From a bacterium (lineage in GTDB: Bacteria; Krumholzibacteriota; Krumholzibacteriia; LZORAL124-64-63), in the NCBI GenBank assembly GCA_024231905.1, contig JAAEQC010000033.1, positions 248,001-312,000 on the forward strand: a stretch of 64,000 bases of DNA, given 5' to 3'. Below are positions 52,497 to 64,000 of the stretch, in pieces; position 1 is the first letter of the stretch, and each line of letters opens with the position of its first letter. A program made the position numbers and the translations under genes. Below the pieces are notes generated by a model. That model made no database searches and was not told the DNA's origin. It saw only the letters and a list, made by a program, of their open reading frames with translations.

Positions 52497-52803
52497 GGCG
52501 GCTCCTTTGGCAACGTCTGGACCGACCGGAGAGTATAGGGTATTCCGCTACACTGATCCCGGGAAGCCGCCTGGTCAAGATATCCGGAAGGGCCGGTCGG
52601 GCCGGGTGCTCCCCTTCGACGCGTCGCTGCTGCCCGGAAACGCTCCCGGGCCAACGGATCGCCGCCACGGCGGAGTAGAAAGTGGGCGATCCGGCGGAAT
52701 GGGGAACCGCGCTTCCGCAGTCCGGGATGGCTTTCCCAGGATAATGTGCTTCTTTAGCGAGTGTCCCGATCCCATGTGACCCCTGAAGCGTCGGAGTATC
52801 CTC

Positions 52804-54573
<1,770 letters not shown>

Positions 54574-54598
54574 TCACAGCGGCTGGGCTCCCGGTCCC

Positions 54599-56224
54599 TT
54601 AACCGTGCACCCCCGCCGCTTCCCCTCCGGTGCTCGTCACGAACTCCCGGTAGGACCCGTCATAGACCAGCGGCGCCTCCCCCGGTCGCAGCTCCAGCAC
54701 CCGGTTGCTGAGCCCCTTCAGGAACGTCCGGTCGTGGCTCACGAAGAGCATGGTCCCCGTGAACTCCCGCAGCGAGTCCACGAGCATCTCCTTGGTCTCC
54801 AGGTCCAGGTGGTTGGTCGGCTCGTCCAGCACCAGGAAGTTGGGTGGATCGAAGAGCATCTCCGCCAGCACCAGCCGTGACTTCTCACCGCCCGAGAGGA
54901 TCCGGATGGGCTTGTCCACGTCGTCGTCGCGAAACTGGAACGCCCCCAGGAGATTGCGCAGCACGCCGCGGCCCTCCACCGGAAAGGCCTGCTGCACGTG
55001 TTCGAGGACCGTACGGCGCGGGTCCAGTTGCTCCAGGGACTGCTGGGCGAAGTACCCCAGCTTCAGGTTCGATCCCAGCCGCACCGTGCCCGCGTCCGGC
55101 GCCAGGTGCCCCGCCACCAGCTTCAGCAGGGTGGTCTTGCCGGCGCCGTTGCGCCCCAGCACACACCAGCGCTCCGTGCGGCGGATCATGAGATCGAAAT
55201 CCTCGTAGACGACCCGGGGCCCATAGGCCTTGGACAGTCCCTTCAACCGGGCCACGTCGTCCCCCGAGCGGGGCGGCGGACTGAACTGGAACTCGACGAT
55301 CTGGCGTCGCCGCGGCGGTTCGACCCGCTCGATCTTCTCCAGCTTCTTCACCCGGCTCTGCACCTGGGCCGCCTTGGCAGCCTGGGAGCGGAAGCGTTCC
55401 ACGAAACGCTGCTCCTTGGCCAGCATGGCCTGCTGGCGGGCGTAGCTGGCTTCCCGGTTGGCCTCGGCTATCTTGCGTTGCGCCACGAAGTAATCGTAGT
55501 CACCGGTGTAGGCCGTGAACTCGCCGCCGTCGATGTCCACCACCCGGCCGACGACCCGGTTCATGAAGTCCTTGTCGTGGCAGGTGAGCAGGACGGCGCC
55601 CGGGTAGTCCCGGATGAACTTCTCCAGCCAGAGGATCGACTCGATGTCCAGGTGGTTGGTGGGCTCGTCCATGAGCAGTACGTCCGGCCGGGCCAGCAGA
55701 ACGCGCGCCATGCCGATGCGCATCTTCCAGCCCCCCGAGAGGGCGCCGGTGTCACCGGCGATCTGGTCCTCGGCGAAGCCCAGCCCGGCGAGCACCTCCT
55801 TGGCCCGGGCCTCCAGCTCGTAGCCACCCTGGCTCTGGTAGAGGTCCAGCACCTCGCCGTAGCGGGGCAGGATCTTCTCCATGTCGCCGGCTCGTTCCGG
55901 ATCGGCCAGGGCCGCCTGGATCTCCTCCAGCTCGTGATGCAGCTCGCCCACCTGGCCGCAGCCGGCGATGGTCTCGTCCAGGACCGAGCGTCCGGCCAGC
56001 TCGCCCATGTCCTGGCGGAAGTAGCCGATGGTGGTGCGCCGGGGCACCGAGATCGAGCCCTCGTCGGGCTCCTCTTCACCTGTGATCAAGCGGAAAACCG
56101 TGGTCTTGCCCGAGCCGTTGGGACCGACCAGACCCACTTTCTCGCCGGGGTTGAGCTGGAAGGACGTCTCCACGAAGAGGATCTGTCGGCCGTGGCGCTT
56201 GGAGATGTTGGTCAGGTTGATCAT
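54599..56224 (-). CDS. ABC-F family ATP-binding protein
   Basis: Two ABC cassettes (GPNGSGKTT...LSGGWKMR...LLMDEPTNHLD; GRNGAGKTT...LSGGEKSR...LVLDEPTNHLD); no TM segments. Confidence 0.95.
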   Translation of the reverse strand: MINLTNISKRHGRQILFVETSFQLNPGEKVGLVGPNGSGKTTVFRLITGEEEPDEGSISVPRRTTIGYFRQDMGELAGRSVLDETIAGCGQVGELHHELEEIQAALADPERAGDMEKILPRYGEVLDLYQSQGGYELEARAKEVLAGLGFAEDQIAGDTGALSGGWKMRIGMARVLLARPDVLLMDEPTNHLDIESILWLEKFIRDYPGAVLLTCHDKDFMNRVVGRVVDIDGGEFTAYTGDYDYFVAQRKIAEANREASYARQQAMLAKEQRFVERFRSQAAKAAQVQSRVKKLEKIERVEPPRRRQIVEFQFSPPPRSGDDVARLKGLSKAYGPRVVYEDFDLMIRRTERWCVLGRNGAGKTTLLKLVAGHLAPDAGTVRLGSNLKLGYFAQQSLEQLDPRRTVLEHVQQAFPVEGRGVLRNLLGAFQFRDDDVDKPIRILSGGEKSRLVLAEMLFDPPNFLVLDEPTNHLDLETKEMLVDSLREFTGTMLFVSHDRTFLKGLSNRVLELRPGEAPLVYDGSYREFVTSTGGEAAGVHG

Positions 56225-56276
56225 GGACGGGTCCGCCTGGTGCCGGTGGTTGATGGACTCCGGGACGAGGTAACGC

Positions 56277-58031
56277 TCACGCGGTCGAGGCGGCGTCTCG
56301 ACCCGGCTTGGGCGGGCGGACCCGCGCCGTCGCGTCTGCGGGGGAGTCCAGGGGCATCGGTCGGCCAAAGAAATAGCCCTGTCCCAGGCGTACCCCCAGC
56401 TCGAGCAGCACTTCCTGCTCGGCCGCCGTTTCCACACCCTCGGCCACGACCTTGGCGCCCAGGGCCTCGGCCACCAACAACAGGCGGTTGAGGGACCGGC
56501 GGCGGTCGGCGTCCGTGTCCAGGCCGGCGACCATGCGCTTGTCGATCTTCATGATCTGGGGTTGGAGCATGATCAGGCCCTCTAGGCAGCTGTTGCCGAA
56601 GCCCACATCGTCCACGGCGATCTGCAGGCCGGCCGCCTGCAGTTCACGGACGGGACCCACCAGCACCGAGGGGTCGCTCAGGAGCTGCTGCTCGCTGATC
56701 TCCAGGCAGCAGTGGCCCCGGCCGCCGTTGGCCCCGCGCAGGACCCGCACCAGCTCCGGGGTCGGGGTCTGGAGCAGGGTGGCCGGCATGATGTTCACGT
56801 GGAAACGGTCCAGTCCACCCCGGCGCGCCGTACCCACGCAGAGCTTGAGGCAGCGCAGGTCCAGAGCCTGCAGGATGTCCTGCTCCTGGCAGAAGCGGAA
56901 GAGATCGTCTGGTCGGCGCAGAGGACCGCGCGGGCCGCGCACGAGCATCTCGTGGCTGACGATGCGGCCGTCCCGGAGGTTGACGATGGGCTGGGCCACC
57001 ACGCTCAGGACGTCGCCGCGCAGCAGGTCGCGCACCGTGTCCGGACCGGTTTCCATCGACTCGAGCTGCTCCACCTCGCGTGGTCCGGCCCCGCGGATCA
57101 CTCGGTTGCCGCCGCCGGCCTTGCCCCGCTGCAGGGCGTAGTGGGCCCGGGCCAGCACCTCGTCGAAACACAGGGAGTCGGGCGCCACGGCGACCACCGC
57201 CAGGCTGGCGGTGGCGGTGATGGTGTGGGCGCCGGCCTTGATGGCGTCGCGGCCCATGGACAGACGGATCTGCTCGGCCACGGTCTCGGCCTGCTCGCGG
57301 TCCGCTCCGGGCAGGAATACCACGAAGCGGTCGGTGCCGCAGCGGCCGGCGTGATCACCCTCCTGGAGGGACTCCAAAGTGCGGCGGGCGGCGTTCACCA
57401 GGACCAGGTCACCCACCCCGTGGCCCAGGGTGGCGTTGACGCCGGCGAAGTCGTCCAGATCCAACAAGACCATCATGAGATCCCGCTCGTCGCGGCGGCA
57501 GCGGGCCAGTTCGTCCATCATGACCCGCTCGAGGCCCTTGCGGTTCAACAATCCCGTCAGTCCGTCCTGGTGGGTGAGCCAGTCCAGGCGGGCCGAGAGC
57601 ACGGCCAGTTCCCGGTTCACGTGGACCTCGCGGTGGGTGTAGCCCAGGGCGCGGCCCCAGTGGGCCGGGTCGAAGTCGTCCGTGTCGAGGCATTCGTGGG
57701 CCCCGGCGGACAGGGCCTCGCGGCATACGCGACCACCGCTGCCCTTGACCAGGGCGACGATGGGCAGATCGGGTCCGGTGGCGCTGAAGCGGCGCAGGGC
57801 CGTGATCTGGTCCGTGTCCGCTGGTCCGGGACCGACCAGCACGAGATCCACCGCGCCCACCTGCAGATGGACCAGGGCGTCCTTCAGGTGCGTGTGATGG
57901 GCCACGCGCCAGGCACCGGCGCGCGGGGACGACAGCAACTCGCCCACCCGTCCGGCGAACTCGGGATCTTCGTGCAGGAAGAGCAGGCGGCGGATCGACG
58001 GATCGTCGGCCGGCTGGGGATCGACCATCAT
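56277..58031 (-). CDS. Receiver-like + degenerate GGDEF + EAL-like domain protein
   Basis: LLDLDDFAGVNATLGHGVGDLVL...RCGTDRFVVFLPG (GGDEF position degenerate); HEMLVRGPRG (EAL position), CLEISEQQL, VAEGVETAAEQ. Confidence 0.88.
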   Translation of the reverse strand: MMVDPQPADDPSIRRLLFLHEDPEFAGRVGELLSSPRAGAWRVAHHTHLKDALVHLQVGAVDLVLVGPGPADTDQITALRRFSATGPDLPIVALVKGSGGRVCREALSAGAHECLDTDDFDPAHWGRALGYTHREVHVNRELAVLSARLDWLTHQDGLTGLLNRKGLERVMMDELARCRRDERDLMMVLLDLDDFAGVNATLGHGVGDLVLVNAARRTLESLQEGDHAGRCGTDRFVVFLPGADREQAETVAEQIRLSMGRDAIKAGAHTITATASLAVVAVAPDSLCFDEVLARAHYALQRGKAGGGNRVIRGAGPREVEQLESMETGPDTVRDLLRGDVLSVVAQPIVNLRDGRIVSHEMLVRGPRGPLRRPDDLFRFCQEQDILQALDLRCLKLCVGTARRGGLDRFHVNIMPATLLQTPTPELVRVLRGANGGRGHCCLEISEQQLLSDPSVLVGPVRELQAAGLQIAVDDVGFGNSCLEGLIMLQPQIMKIDKRMVAGLDTDADRRRSLNRLLLVAEALGAKVVAEGVETAAEQEVLLELGVRLGQGYFFGRPMPLDSPADATARVRPPKPGRDAASTA

Positions 58032-58141
58032 GGAGCGTCCCTCGAATCCCTTCGTGTGGTAGGCGCCGCGTCCGTGCGGCAGGGTCCGACAACAGGGACG
58101 GTACAACGGCTAACCTGGGTGTGCAACCGGGGATTGGGGAC

Positions 58142-59086
58142 TCAGACCAGGTCCCTGACCACCTTCACCGCCGGACCCGCGTCGTTCATGACGTAGAAGT
58201 GGATGCAGGGGGCACCGCCCTCCATGAGACCCTCCACCTGACGCCGGGCCCAGCGCCGGCCGATCTCCGCCACGTGGGCCTCGTTCTCGGTAATCTCGTC
58301 CACCAGTTCGTCGGGGATTGAGACGTGGAAGTGTTTGGGCAGGGTGGTCAGCTGGCGCACACCGTCGATGAGCTTGATGCCCGGGATGATGGGAACGGTG
58401 ATGCCCGCCTCGCGGCATTTGTCCACGTAGGCGAAGTAGTCGGCGTTGTCGAAGCACATCTGGGTCACGACGTAGCCCGCGCCCGCGTCCACCTTGGCTT
58501 TGAGGTACTTGATGTCGGTCTTGAAATTGGGCGCCTCGATGTGCTTCTCCGGATACCCCCCCACGCCCACGCAGAAATCCACGGGTTCGCTGCCGGTGAG
58601 GTCCTCCAGGTAGCGGCCCTGGCGCAGGTCCGCCAGCTGGGACACCAGATCCACGGCGTAGAGGTTGCGCCGGCGGCTCTTGTCGTAGGCCTTCACGTAG
58701 TTGGGCTCGTCGCCGCGGATCGCCAGCACGTTGTGGATGCCCAGGTAATTCAGCTCGATGACCGCGTCCTCGGTCTCCTCCTTGGTGAAACCGGTGCACA
58801 GGAGGTGGGGCACGGTGTCGATGCCCCAGCGGTTCTGGATGATGCCGCAGATGCTGAGGGTGCCCGGACGCTTCTTGCGGACGCGGCGAGTCAGGGTCCC
58901 ATCGGGCTGCTCGTCGTAGATGGCCTCGGCCGAGTGGCTGGTCACGTCGACGAAGGGGGGCTTCACCGGCGCGATCTGCTCCACCATGCGGATGATGTCA
59001 CCCACGGATTTGCCGCGGGCCGGCGGGATGATCTCGAAGCTGAAGAGCGTGCGCTCGGCGCGGTCCAGATGTTCGGTGACGTGCAT
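58142..59086 (-). CDS. metF: Methylenetetrahydrofolate reductase
   Basis: FSFEIIPPARGKSVGDI, NVLAIRGDEPNYVKAYDKSRRRNLYAVDLV, GAGYVVTQMCFDNADYFAYVDKCREAGI; next to metH. Confidence 0.93.
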   Translation of the reverse strand: MHVTEHLDRAERTLFSFEIIPPARGKSVGDIIRMVEQIAPVKPPFVDVTSHSAEAIYDEQPDGTLTRRVRKKRPGTLSICGIIQNRWGIDTVPHLLCTGFTKEETEDAVIELNYLGIHNVLAIRGDEPNYVKAYDKSRRRNLYAVDLVSQLADLRQGRYLEDLTGSEPVDFCVGVGGYPEKHIEAPNFKTDIKYLKAKVDAGAGYVVTQMCFDNADYFAYVDKCREAGITVPIIPGIKLIDGVRQLTTLPKHFHVSIPDELVDEITENEAHVAEIGRRWARRQVEGLMEGGAPCIHFYVMNDAGPAVKVVRDLV

Positions 59087-59121
59087 GACCGGTCCTCGTC
59101 GTTGGCGCGGAGCGCCGGTGT

Positions 59122-62100
59122 TCAGTCGAGATTCGCCGCCAGCAGGCGGACCGCTTCCTCGTTGGTGATCCCCGCCCGGGCGGCGTAGTCCAGCGCCTGG
59201 TCGCGGCCGATGCGCCCCATGCCGAAGTAGCGGGCTTCCGGATGGGCAAGATACCACCCGGCGACGCTGGCCGCCGGAGCCATGGCGAAATTGTCGGTGA
59301 GGGACGCGCCGATGGCGGCAGTGGCGTCCAGCAATTCGAAGACGGCGCCCTTGGCCACATGGTCCGGACAGGCCGGGTAGCCGGGCGCCGGGCGGATGCC
59401 GCGGAAGCGTTCGGCGATGAGATCCTCGTTGCCGATGGATTCGTCCGGGGCGTAGCCCCACAGTTCGCGCCGCACCTTCAGGTGGAGCCATTCGGCCGCG
59501 GCCTCGGCCAGGCGGTCGGCCAGGGCCTTGGCCAGGATGGACCCGAAGTCGTCACCGGCGGCCTCCAGGCGCGCGGCTTCGGTGTCGCCGCCGGTGACGC
59601 TCACCACGAAGGCTCCCAGCCAATCCTCGGGCCCCGCGGCCGGGGCCATGAAGTCCACCAGGCTCAGGTTGGGGCGGCCGGCGCCACTGCGCCGCTGCTG
59701 CCGCAGGAAGGGCACCCGGCGCAGGATCTCGGACCGGTCCTCACCCGTGTACACGATCACGTCGTCGCCGTCGCGGGCCGCCGGAAAAAGCCCAGCCACG
59801 GCCCGCACTTGTGCGGTGGCGTTCTTCTCCCAGGCCTCCAGCAGTTCCAGGGCCTCGCCGTGGAGCCGCTGCGCCTCGGCGCCCATCTCCGCGTCGTCGA
59901 AGATGGCCGGGTAGCGGCCCAGCAGCCGCCAGGTGTGGAAGAACGGAGTCCAGTCGATGAACGGCGCCAGGGTGGCGGGCGTGGCGGTCAGGCGGTGGAC
60001 GCCCGGCCGCTTGGGGCGCTCGGGCGTGTGGACCGACCAGTCCAGTTCGAGGGCGCCCGCGCGCGCTTCGGTCAGGGTCAGGAGCTGCTTCTTCTCGGCC
60101 GCCGCGGCCCGCTCGCTGCGCACCCGCTCGTACTCGGCGGCCACCCGACGCACGGTGTCGCTGCGGGTCTCGGGTTTGATGAGGGCGCCAATGACGCCGG
60201 CGGCCCGGGAAGCGTCCGGCACGTGGATCACGCCCGGCGCATAGAAGGGGGCGATCTTCACCGCCGTGTGGACCCGGCTCGTGGTGGCCCCGCCGATCAG
60301 CAGGGGGATGTCCAGACCGGCCCGCTGCATCTCCTGGGCCACGTGGACCATCTCGCTCAGGGACGGCGTGATGAGCCCGCTGAGACCTATGATGTCGACT
60401 TCCTCGCGCACTGCCGTCTCGATGATCCTGTCCACCGGCACCATGACGCCCAGGTCGATGACCTCGTAGTTGTTGCAGCCCAGGACCACGCCCACGATGT
60501 TCTTGCCGATGTCGTGGACGTCACCCTTGACCGTAGCCATGAGCACCTTGCCCGCGTTGGACGCGCCGCCCCGTTTCTCCTCTTCCAGGTACGGCTCCAG
60601 CACGTTCACCGCCCGCTTCATGACCCGCGCCGAGCGGATGACCTGGGGCAGGAACATCTTCCCCTCGCCGAAGAGTTGGCCGACCCGGTCCATACCGGCC
60701 ATGAGCGGTCCCTCGATGACTTGCAGGGGGCCGGGCAATTCCGCCAGGGCCGCCAGGGTGTCCTCCTCCACGAAGCGGGCGTCGCCGCTCAGGAGGGCGT
60801 GGGCCAGGCGTTCGGCCAGGGTGCCGACCCGCCAGGAGAGGTCCTCGGTCTGGGCGGTCTTGTGGCCGGCCACGCGGGTGGCCAGCTCGGTGAGGCGGTC
60901 GGTGGCTTCCGGGTCGCGGTTGAAGAGCACGTCCTCCACCGTCTGCAGCAGTTCGGGATCGATCTCCTCGTACACCGCCAGCTGGCCCGCGTTGACGATG
61001 CCCAGGTCCAGACCGGCGCCGATGGCGTGGTAGAGGAAGGACGAGTGCATGGCCTCGCGCACGGTGTTGTTGCCGCGGAAGCTGAAGCTCAGGTTCGAAA
61101 TGCCGCCGGAGACGAGGGCACCCGGGCAGTTCTCCTTGATAAAGCGGCAGGTCTCGATGAAGTCCATGGCATAGGTGGCGTGTTCGGGCAGACCGGTGGC
61201 CACGGCGAAGACGTTGGGATCGAAGATGACGTCCGCTGGGGCGAAGCCCTCCTCTTGCACCAGGACCCGCCAGGCCCGGGCCACGATGTCCAGCCGGCGG
61301 TCCAGGGAATCGGCCTGGCCGGCCTCGTCGAAGGCCATGACCACGGCCGCCGCCCCATAGCGCCTGACCAGGCGCGCCCGACGACGGAACTCGGGTTCGC
61401 CGTCCTTGAGGCTCAGGGAGTTGACCACGCCCTTGCCCTGGATGCGCTGCAGGCCGGCCTCGATGACCGACCAGTCGCTGGAGTCGATCATCACGGGCAC
61501 GCGGGCGATCTCCGGGTCGCCCGCCAGCACGTTCAGGAAGGTGGCCATGGCCGCCGGGGCGTCGAGCATGGCGTCGTCCATGTTCACGTCGACGATCTGG
61601 GCCCCGCCGCGGACCTGCTGGCGGCCCACCTCCAGAGCCTCTTCCCATTTCTCCTCGTGGATCAGCCGGGCGAACTTGCGGCTGCCCGCCACATTGGTCC
61701 GTTCGCCCACATTCACGAAGAGGGACTCGTCGTCCACGATCAGGGGTTCGAGACCGGCCAGGTGGGTGCCGCGCCGCGCCGCGGGAACCGGACGGGGCGC
61801 CACGCCCTCCACCGCCGCGGCGATGGCCGCGATGTGCTCCGGCGTGGTGCCGCAACAGCCGCCCACGATGTTCAGGAGGCCAGCTTCGGCGAACTCTCCC
61901 AGGATGGCCGCCATCTGCTCGGGCGTCTCGTCGTACCCCCCCATCTCGTTGGGCAGGCCGGCGTTGGGGTAGGCCGAGACCAGGGTGTCGGCCACGGCGG
62001 AGATTTCCTCTACGAAGGGCCACATGGCCGTGGCGCCCAGGGCGCAGTTCAGGCCGAAGACGGCCGGATCGGCGTGGCGCAGGGAGATCCAGAAGGCCTC

Positions 62101-62790
62101 GGGAGTCTGGCCCGTGAGGGTGCGGCCGCTGGCGTCGGTGATGGTGCCGGAGATCCAGACGGGGAAGTCCACAAGCCCCCGCCGTCGCAGAACCGCGTCC
62201 AGGGCGAACACGGCCGCCTTGGCGTTGAGGGGGTCGAAGATGGTCTCCACCGCCAGGATGTCCGCGCCCCCGTCCAGCAGGCCCTCGGCGGCTTCGGTGT
62301 AGGCTGCCACCAGTTCGTTGAAGGTGATGTTGCGCCGGGACGGATCGTCCACGTCGGGCGAGATGGAGCAGGTGCGGTTGGTGGGCGCCAGGGAACCGGC
62401 TACGAAGCGCGGACGCTCCGGGTCGCCGGCCGTGGCGGCGTCGGCGGCCTCCCGCGCCAGCCGGGCCGCCGCCTGGTTGATCTCCCGGACCAGGTGGGCC
62501 GTACCGTAGTCGGACTGGGAGACGGAAGTGCCATTGAAGGTGTTGGTGGTGGCGATGTCCGCGCCGGCCGCGAAGTAGGCCGCGTGGATGCCGCAAATCA
62601 CCTCCGGCTGGGTCAGGCACAGCAGGTCGTTGTTCCCCTGCAGGGGCTGCGGATGGTCGGCGAAACGCTCGCCCCTGAAACCGGCCTCATCGAGCTCCGC
62701 GGCCTGGATCATGGTGCCCATGGCCCCGTCCAGGACCAGGATGCGGCGGGCGGCCAGTTCGGCCAGGCGGGTACGGGTCAGGCGCGTCAT
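59122..62790 (-). CDS. metH: Methionine synthase (cobalamin-dependent)
   Basis: [70 protein letters not shown], reactivation domain. Confidence 0.98.
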   Translation of the reverse strand: MTRLTRTRLAELAARRILVLDGAMGTMIQAAELDEAGFRGERFADHPQPLQGNNDLLCLTQPEVICGIHAAYFAAGADIATTNTFNGTSVSQSDYGTAHLVREINQAAARLAREAADAATAGDPERPRFVAGSLAPTNRTCSISPDVDDPSRRNITFNELVAAYTEAAEGLLDGGADILAVETIFDPLNAKAAVFALDAVLRRRGLVDFPVWISGTITDASGRTLTGQTPEAFWISLRHADPAVFGLNCALGATAMWPFVEEISAVADTLVSAYPNAGLPNEMGGYDETPEQMAAILGEFAEAGLLNIVGGCCGTTPEHIAAIAAAVEGVAPRPVPAARRGTHLAGLEPLIVDDESLFVNVGERTNVAGSRKFARLIHEEKWEEALEVGRQQVRGGAQIVDVNMDDAMLDAPAAMATFLNVLAGDPEIARVPVMIDSSDWSVIEAGLQRIQGKGVVNSLSLKDGEPEFRRRARLVRRYGAAAVVMAFDEAGQADSLDRRLDIVARAWRVLVQEEGFAPADVIFDPNVFAVATGLPEHATYAMDFIETCRFIKENCPGALVSGGISNLSFSFRGNNTVREAMHSSFLYHAIGAGLDLGIVNAGQLAVYEEIDPELLQTVEDVLFNRDPEATDRLTELATRVAGHKTAQTEDLSWRVGTLAERLAHALLSGDARFVEEDTLAALAELPGPLQVIEGPLMAGMDRVGQLFGEGKMFLPQVIRSARVMKRAVNVLEPYLEEEKRGGASNAGKVLMATVKGDVHDIGKNIVGVVLGCNNYEVIDLGVMVPVDRIIETAVREEVDIIGLSGLITPSLSEMVHVAQEMQRAGLDIPLLIGGATTSRVHTAVKIAPFYAPGVIHVPDASRAAGVIGALIKPETRSDTVRRVAAEYERVRSERAAAAEKKQLLTLTEARAGALELDWSVHTPERPKRPGVHRLTATPATLAPFIDWTPFFHTWRLLGRYPAIFDDAEMGAEAQRLHGEALELLEAWEKNATAQVRAVAGLFPAARDGDDVIVYTGEDRSEILRRVPFLRQQRRSGAGRPNLSLVDFMAPAAGPEDWLGAFVVSVTGGDTEAARLEAAGDDFGSILAKALADRLAEAAAEWLHLKVRRELWGYAPDESIGNEDLIAERFRGIRPAPGYPACPDHVAKGAVFELLDATAAIGASLTDNFAMAPAASVAGWYLAHPEARYFGMGRIGRDQALDYAARAGITNEEAVRLLAANLD

Positions 62791-63728
62791 GATCCGGCGG
62801 AGGCCAGCGAGACCCGGGACCGCGCCTCCTCGATGGCCCCGGAGTTGTGGCGGAGCATGGCCCGTATGTCGTCCACGTAGGCCTGGCGCCGTTCCGAGTA
62901 GGACAGAAGGCCCGCGGCCATGGTCGTGGCATCGGGCTCCAGCCCGCGGGCCCGCTGTTCGGCCCGGATCCGTCGCAGATCGGCGTAGCTGTAGCCCGCG
63001 TTGAGATTGCGCATGTAGCTGCCCACGGACTCGTCCACCGACGAGAAACGCGCCACCTCGTAGGTGGCCCCGTCGGGACGCGCCGCCGGCACCATGCCGC
63101 AGTCCCGGCTGAAGCACCACTGTCCGAAGAAGTTGTTGCCCTCGCGGGCGAAGCGCGAGGTGCCCCAGGCGGATTCGTTGGCCGCCTGCACCAGGACCAG
63201 ATCCACGGGCAGGACGTCCACCCGGCACAGCAGGGTCTCCCAGAATCCGTCGGCGGCGGGTTCGAGCTCCTTCAGCCGGAACTCCTGGCACACGTCGGTC
63301 AACCAGAGCCGGTCGTCCGCGTCCAGGGGATGGTTCCAGCGCAGGTGGTCGCGAACATAGCCCAGGCGTTTGCGGAGTTCGACCAGGCGCCGGTTCTCGC
63401 GCTCGATCACCGGCAGCAGGTAGCTGAAGAAACTCACCTTCTTGCGCTGGACGTCGCGTATGGCGCCGAAATCCGGAATCCCCTGGGTGTAGGACACGGC
63501 CAACGGGCCGGGGCCCGCCCGCCGCAACCAGGAGGGCAGCGCCTGCACCGGACGGAGGGGTCCAGGGACCGCGGCGCGGGCGCGGCGCATCTCGGCCGTG
63601 GGTCGCGACGGCAGTTCGGCCTGGTCCGCCCCGGCCTTGGCCAGGCGGGCCCCGAGCACGCCGCCGCAACCGAGCACCAGGACGATGCCGGCCAGCAGGA
63701 TGCTTGGCGTGTTGCGCACGAACCTCAT
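62787..63728 (-). CDS. Bax-like glucosaminidase-domain protein
   Basis: [28 protein letters not shown]; 4-bp overlap with metH. Confidence 0.85.
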   Translation of the reverse strand: MRFVRNTPSILLAGIVLVLGCGGVLGARLAKAGADQAELPSRPTAEMRRARAAVPGPLRPVQALPSWLRRAGPGPLAVSYTQGIPDFGAIRDVQRKKVSFFSYLLPVIERENRRLVELRKRLGYVRDHLRWNHPLDADDRLWLTDVCQEFRLKELEPAADGFWETLLCRVDVLPVDLVLVQAANESAWGTSRFAREGNNFFGQWCFSRDCGMVPAARPDGATYEVARFSSVDESVGSYMRNLNAGYSYADLRRIRAEQRARGLEPDATTMAAGLLSYSERRQAYVDDIRAMLRHNSGAIEEARSRVSLASAGS

Positions 63729-63729
63729 C

Positions 63730-64000
63730 TCAGCTCCCGTGTTCCGCGCCCACGATCCACGTGTGGCTGTACCAGTACCAGCGCCCCGGCCAGACCGAGG
63801 GCGCCGTCACATTATAGCGGCTGCGGCCCGGCGATAGGGGTACCTCGGTCTGCACCTGGAGGACCGTCCCGTCCCCCTCGCTTATGGTGACCGCGGCGCG
63901 CCGCCCGTCAGCGAAGGCGCCGATGCCCCGCCACTCGTTGGCCGCCGGCTCCAGGCGGAGTTGCAGCACCGGCCGCAGGACCTCGTTCTCGTCGGCGCCC
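63730..64000 (-). CDS. C-terminal part of an unidentified protein extending beyond the window
   Basis: Frame open from the window edge (ADENEVLRPVLQLRLEPAANEWRGIGAFADGRRAAVTISEGDG...). Confidence 0.55.
   Translation of the reverse strand, partial: GADENEVLRPVLQLRLEPAANEWRGIGAFADGRRAAVTISEGDGTVLQVQTEVPLSPGRSRYNVTAPSVWPGRWYWYSHTWIVGAEHGS

Noticed and set aside
59122-62790. Cobalamin riboswitch for metH
   Set aside because: metH start overlaps the upstream Bax-like gene by 4 bp, leaving no leader; no riboswitch-like element seen.
59242-62880. 1212-aa plus-strand ORF antisense to metH (and other long antisense ORFs, e.g. 10087-12015, 3754-5322, 43953-45990, 30604-32424)
   Set aside because: High GC leaves antisense frames open; translations are low-complexity G/H/Q/D/R-rich with no domain logic, while the opposite strand has convincing proteins.

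Overview
This is a GC-rich bacterial chromosome window. Uncultured FCB-type affiliation is only an inference, from FlgD-like C-terminal domains and many secreted proteins or lipoproteins. It has two halves. (1) From about 2.4 to 39.1 kb there is an accessory region of small, unrelated gene modules: CzcCBA-type metal efflux, zinc metallopeptidase, LuxR, SurE-PDZ, beta-lactamase-like hydrolase, Ser/Thr kinase, a phospholipid module, an Na+/solute symporter module, a GT9 plus small peptide pair, and lipoproteins. (2) From about 39.1 to 64 kb there is a compact core-like region: tRNA-Glu, tRNA-Gln, gltX, gmd, an aromatic ammonia-lyase, prolyl oligopeptidase, DEAD-box helicase, ABC-F, GGDEF/EAL, metF, metH and a Bax-like protein. 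The main finding is that the accessory half is punctuated by 11 dispersed repeats, all in the same orientation. Each has a strong hairpin with a T-tract and a copy of the 3' end of tRNA-Glu(CUC) (TACGGGGTACCA), followed by a conserved tract of roughly 50-200 bp (GTTACAGTGTGCGAAAC...). The only complete tRNA, with its own matching terminator, is at the right end (39077-39189). Three units, and more weakly a fourth, retain what looks like the C-terminus of a site-specific (probably serine) recombinase reading in frame into the tRNA-3'-end core. Together this looks like a tRNA-anchored, integron-like array of about 11 gene cassettes built by repeated site-specific integration. No complete recombinase is present in the window. 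All calls were made by eye from sequence and translations; no database search was run.
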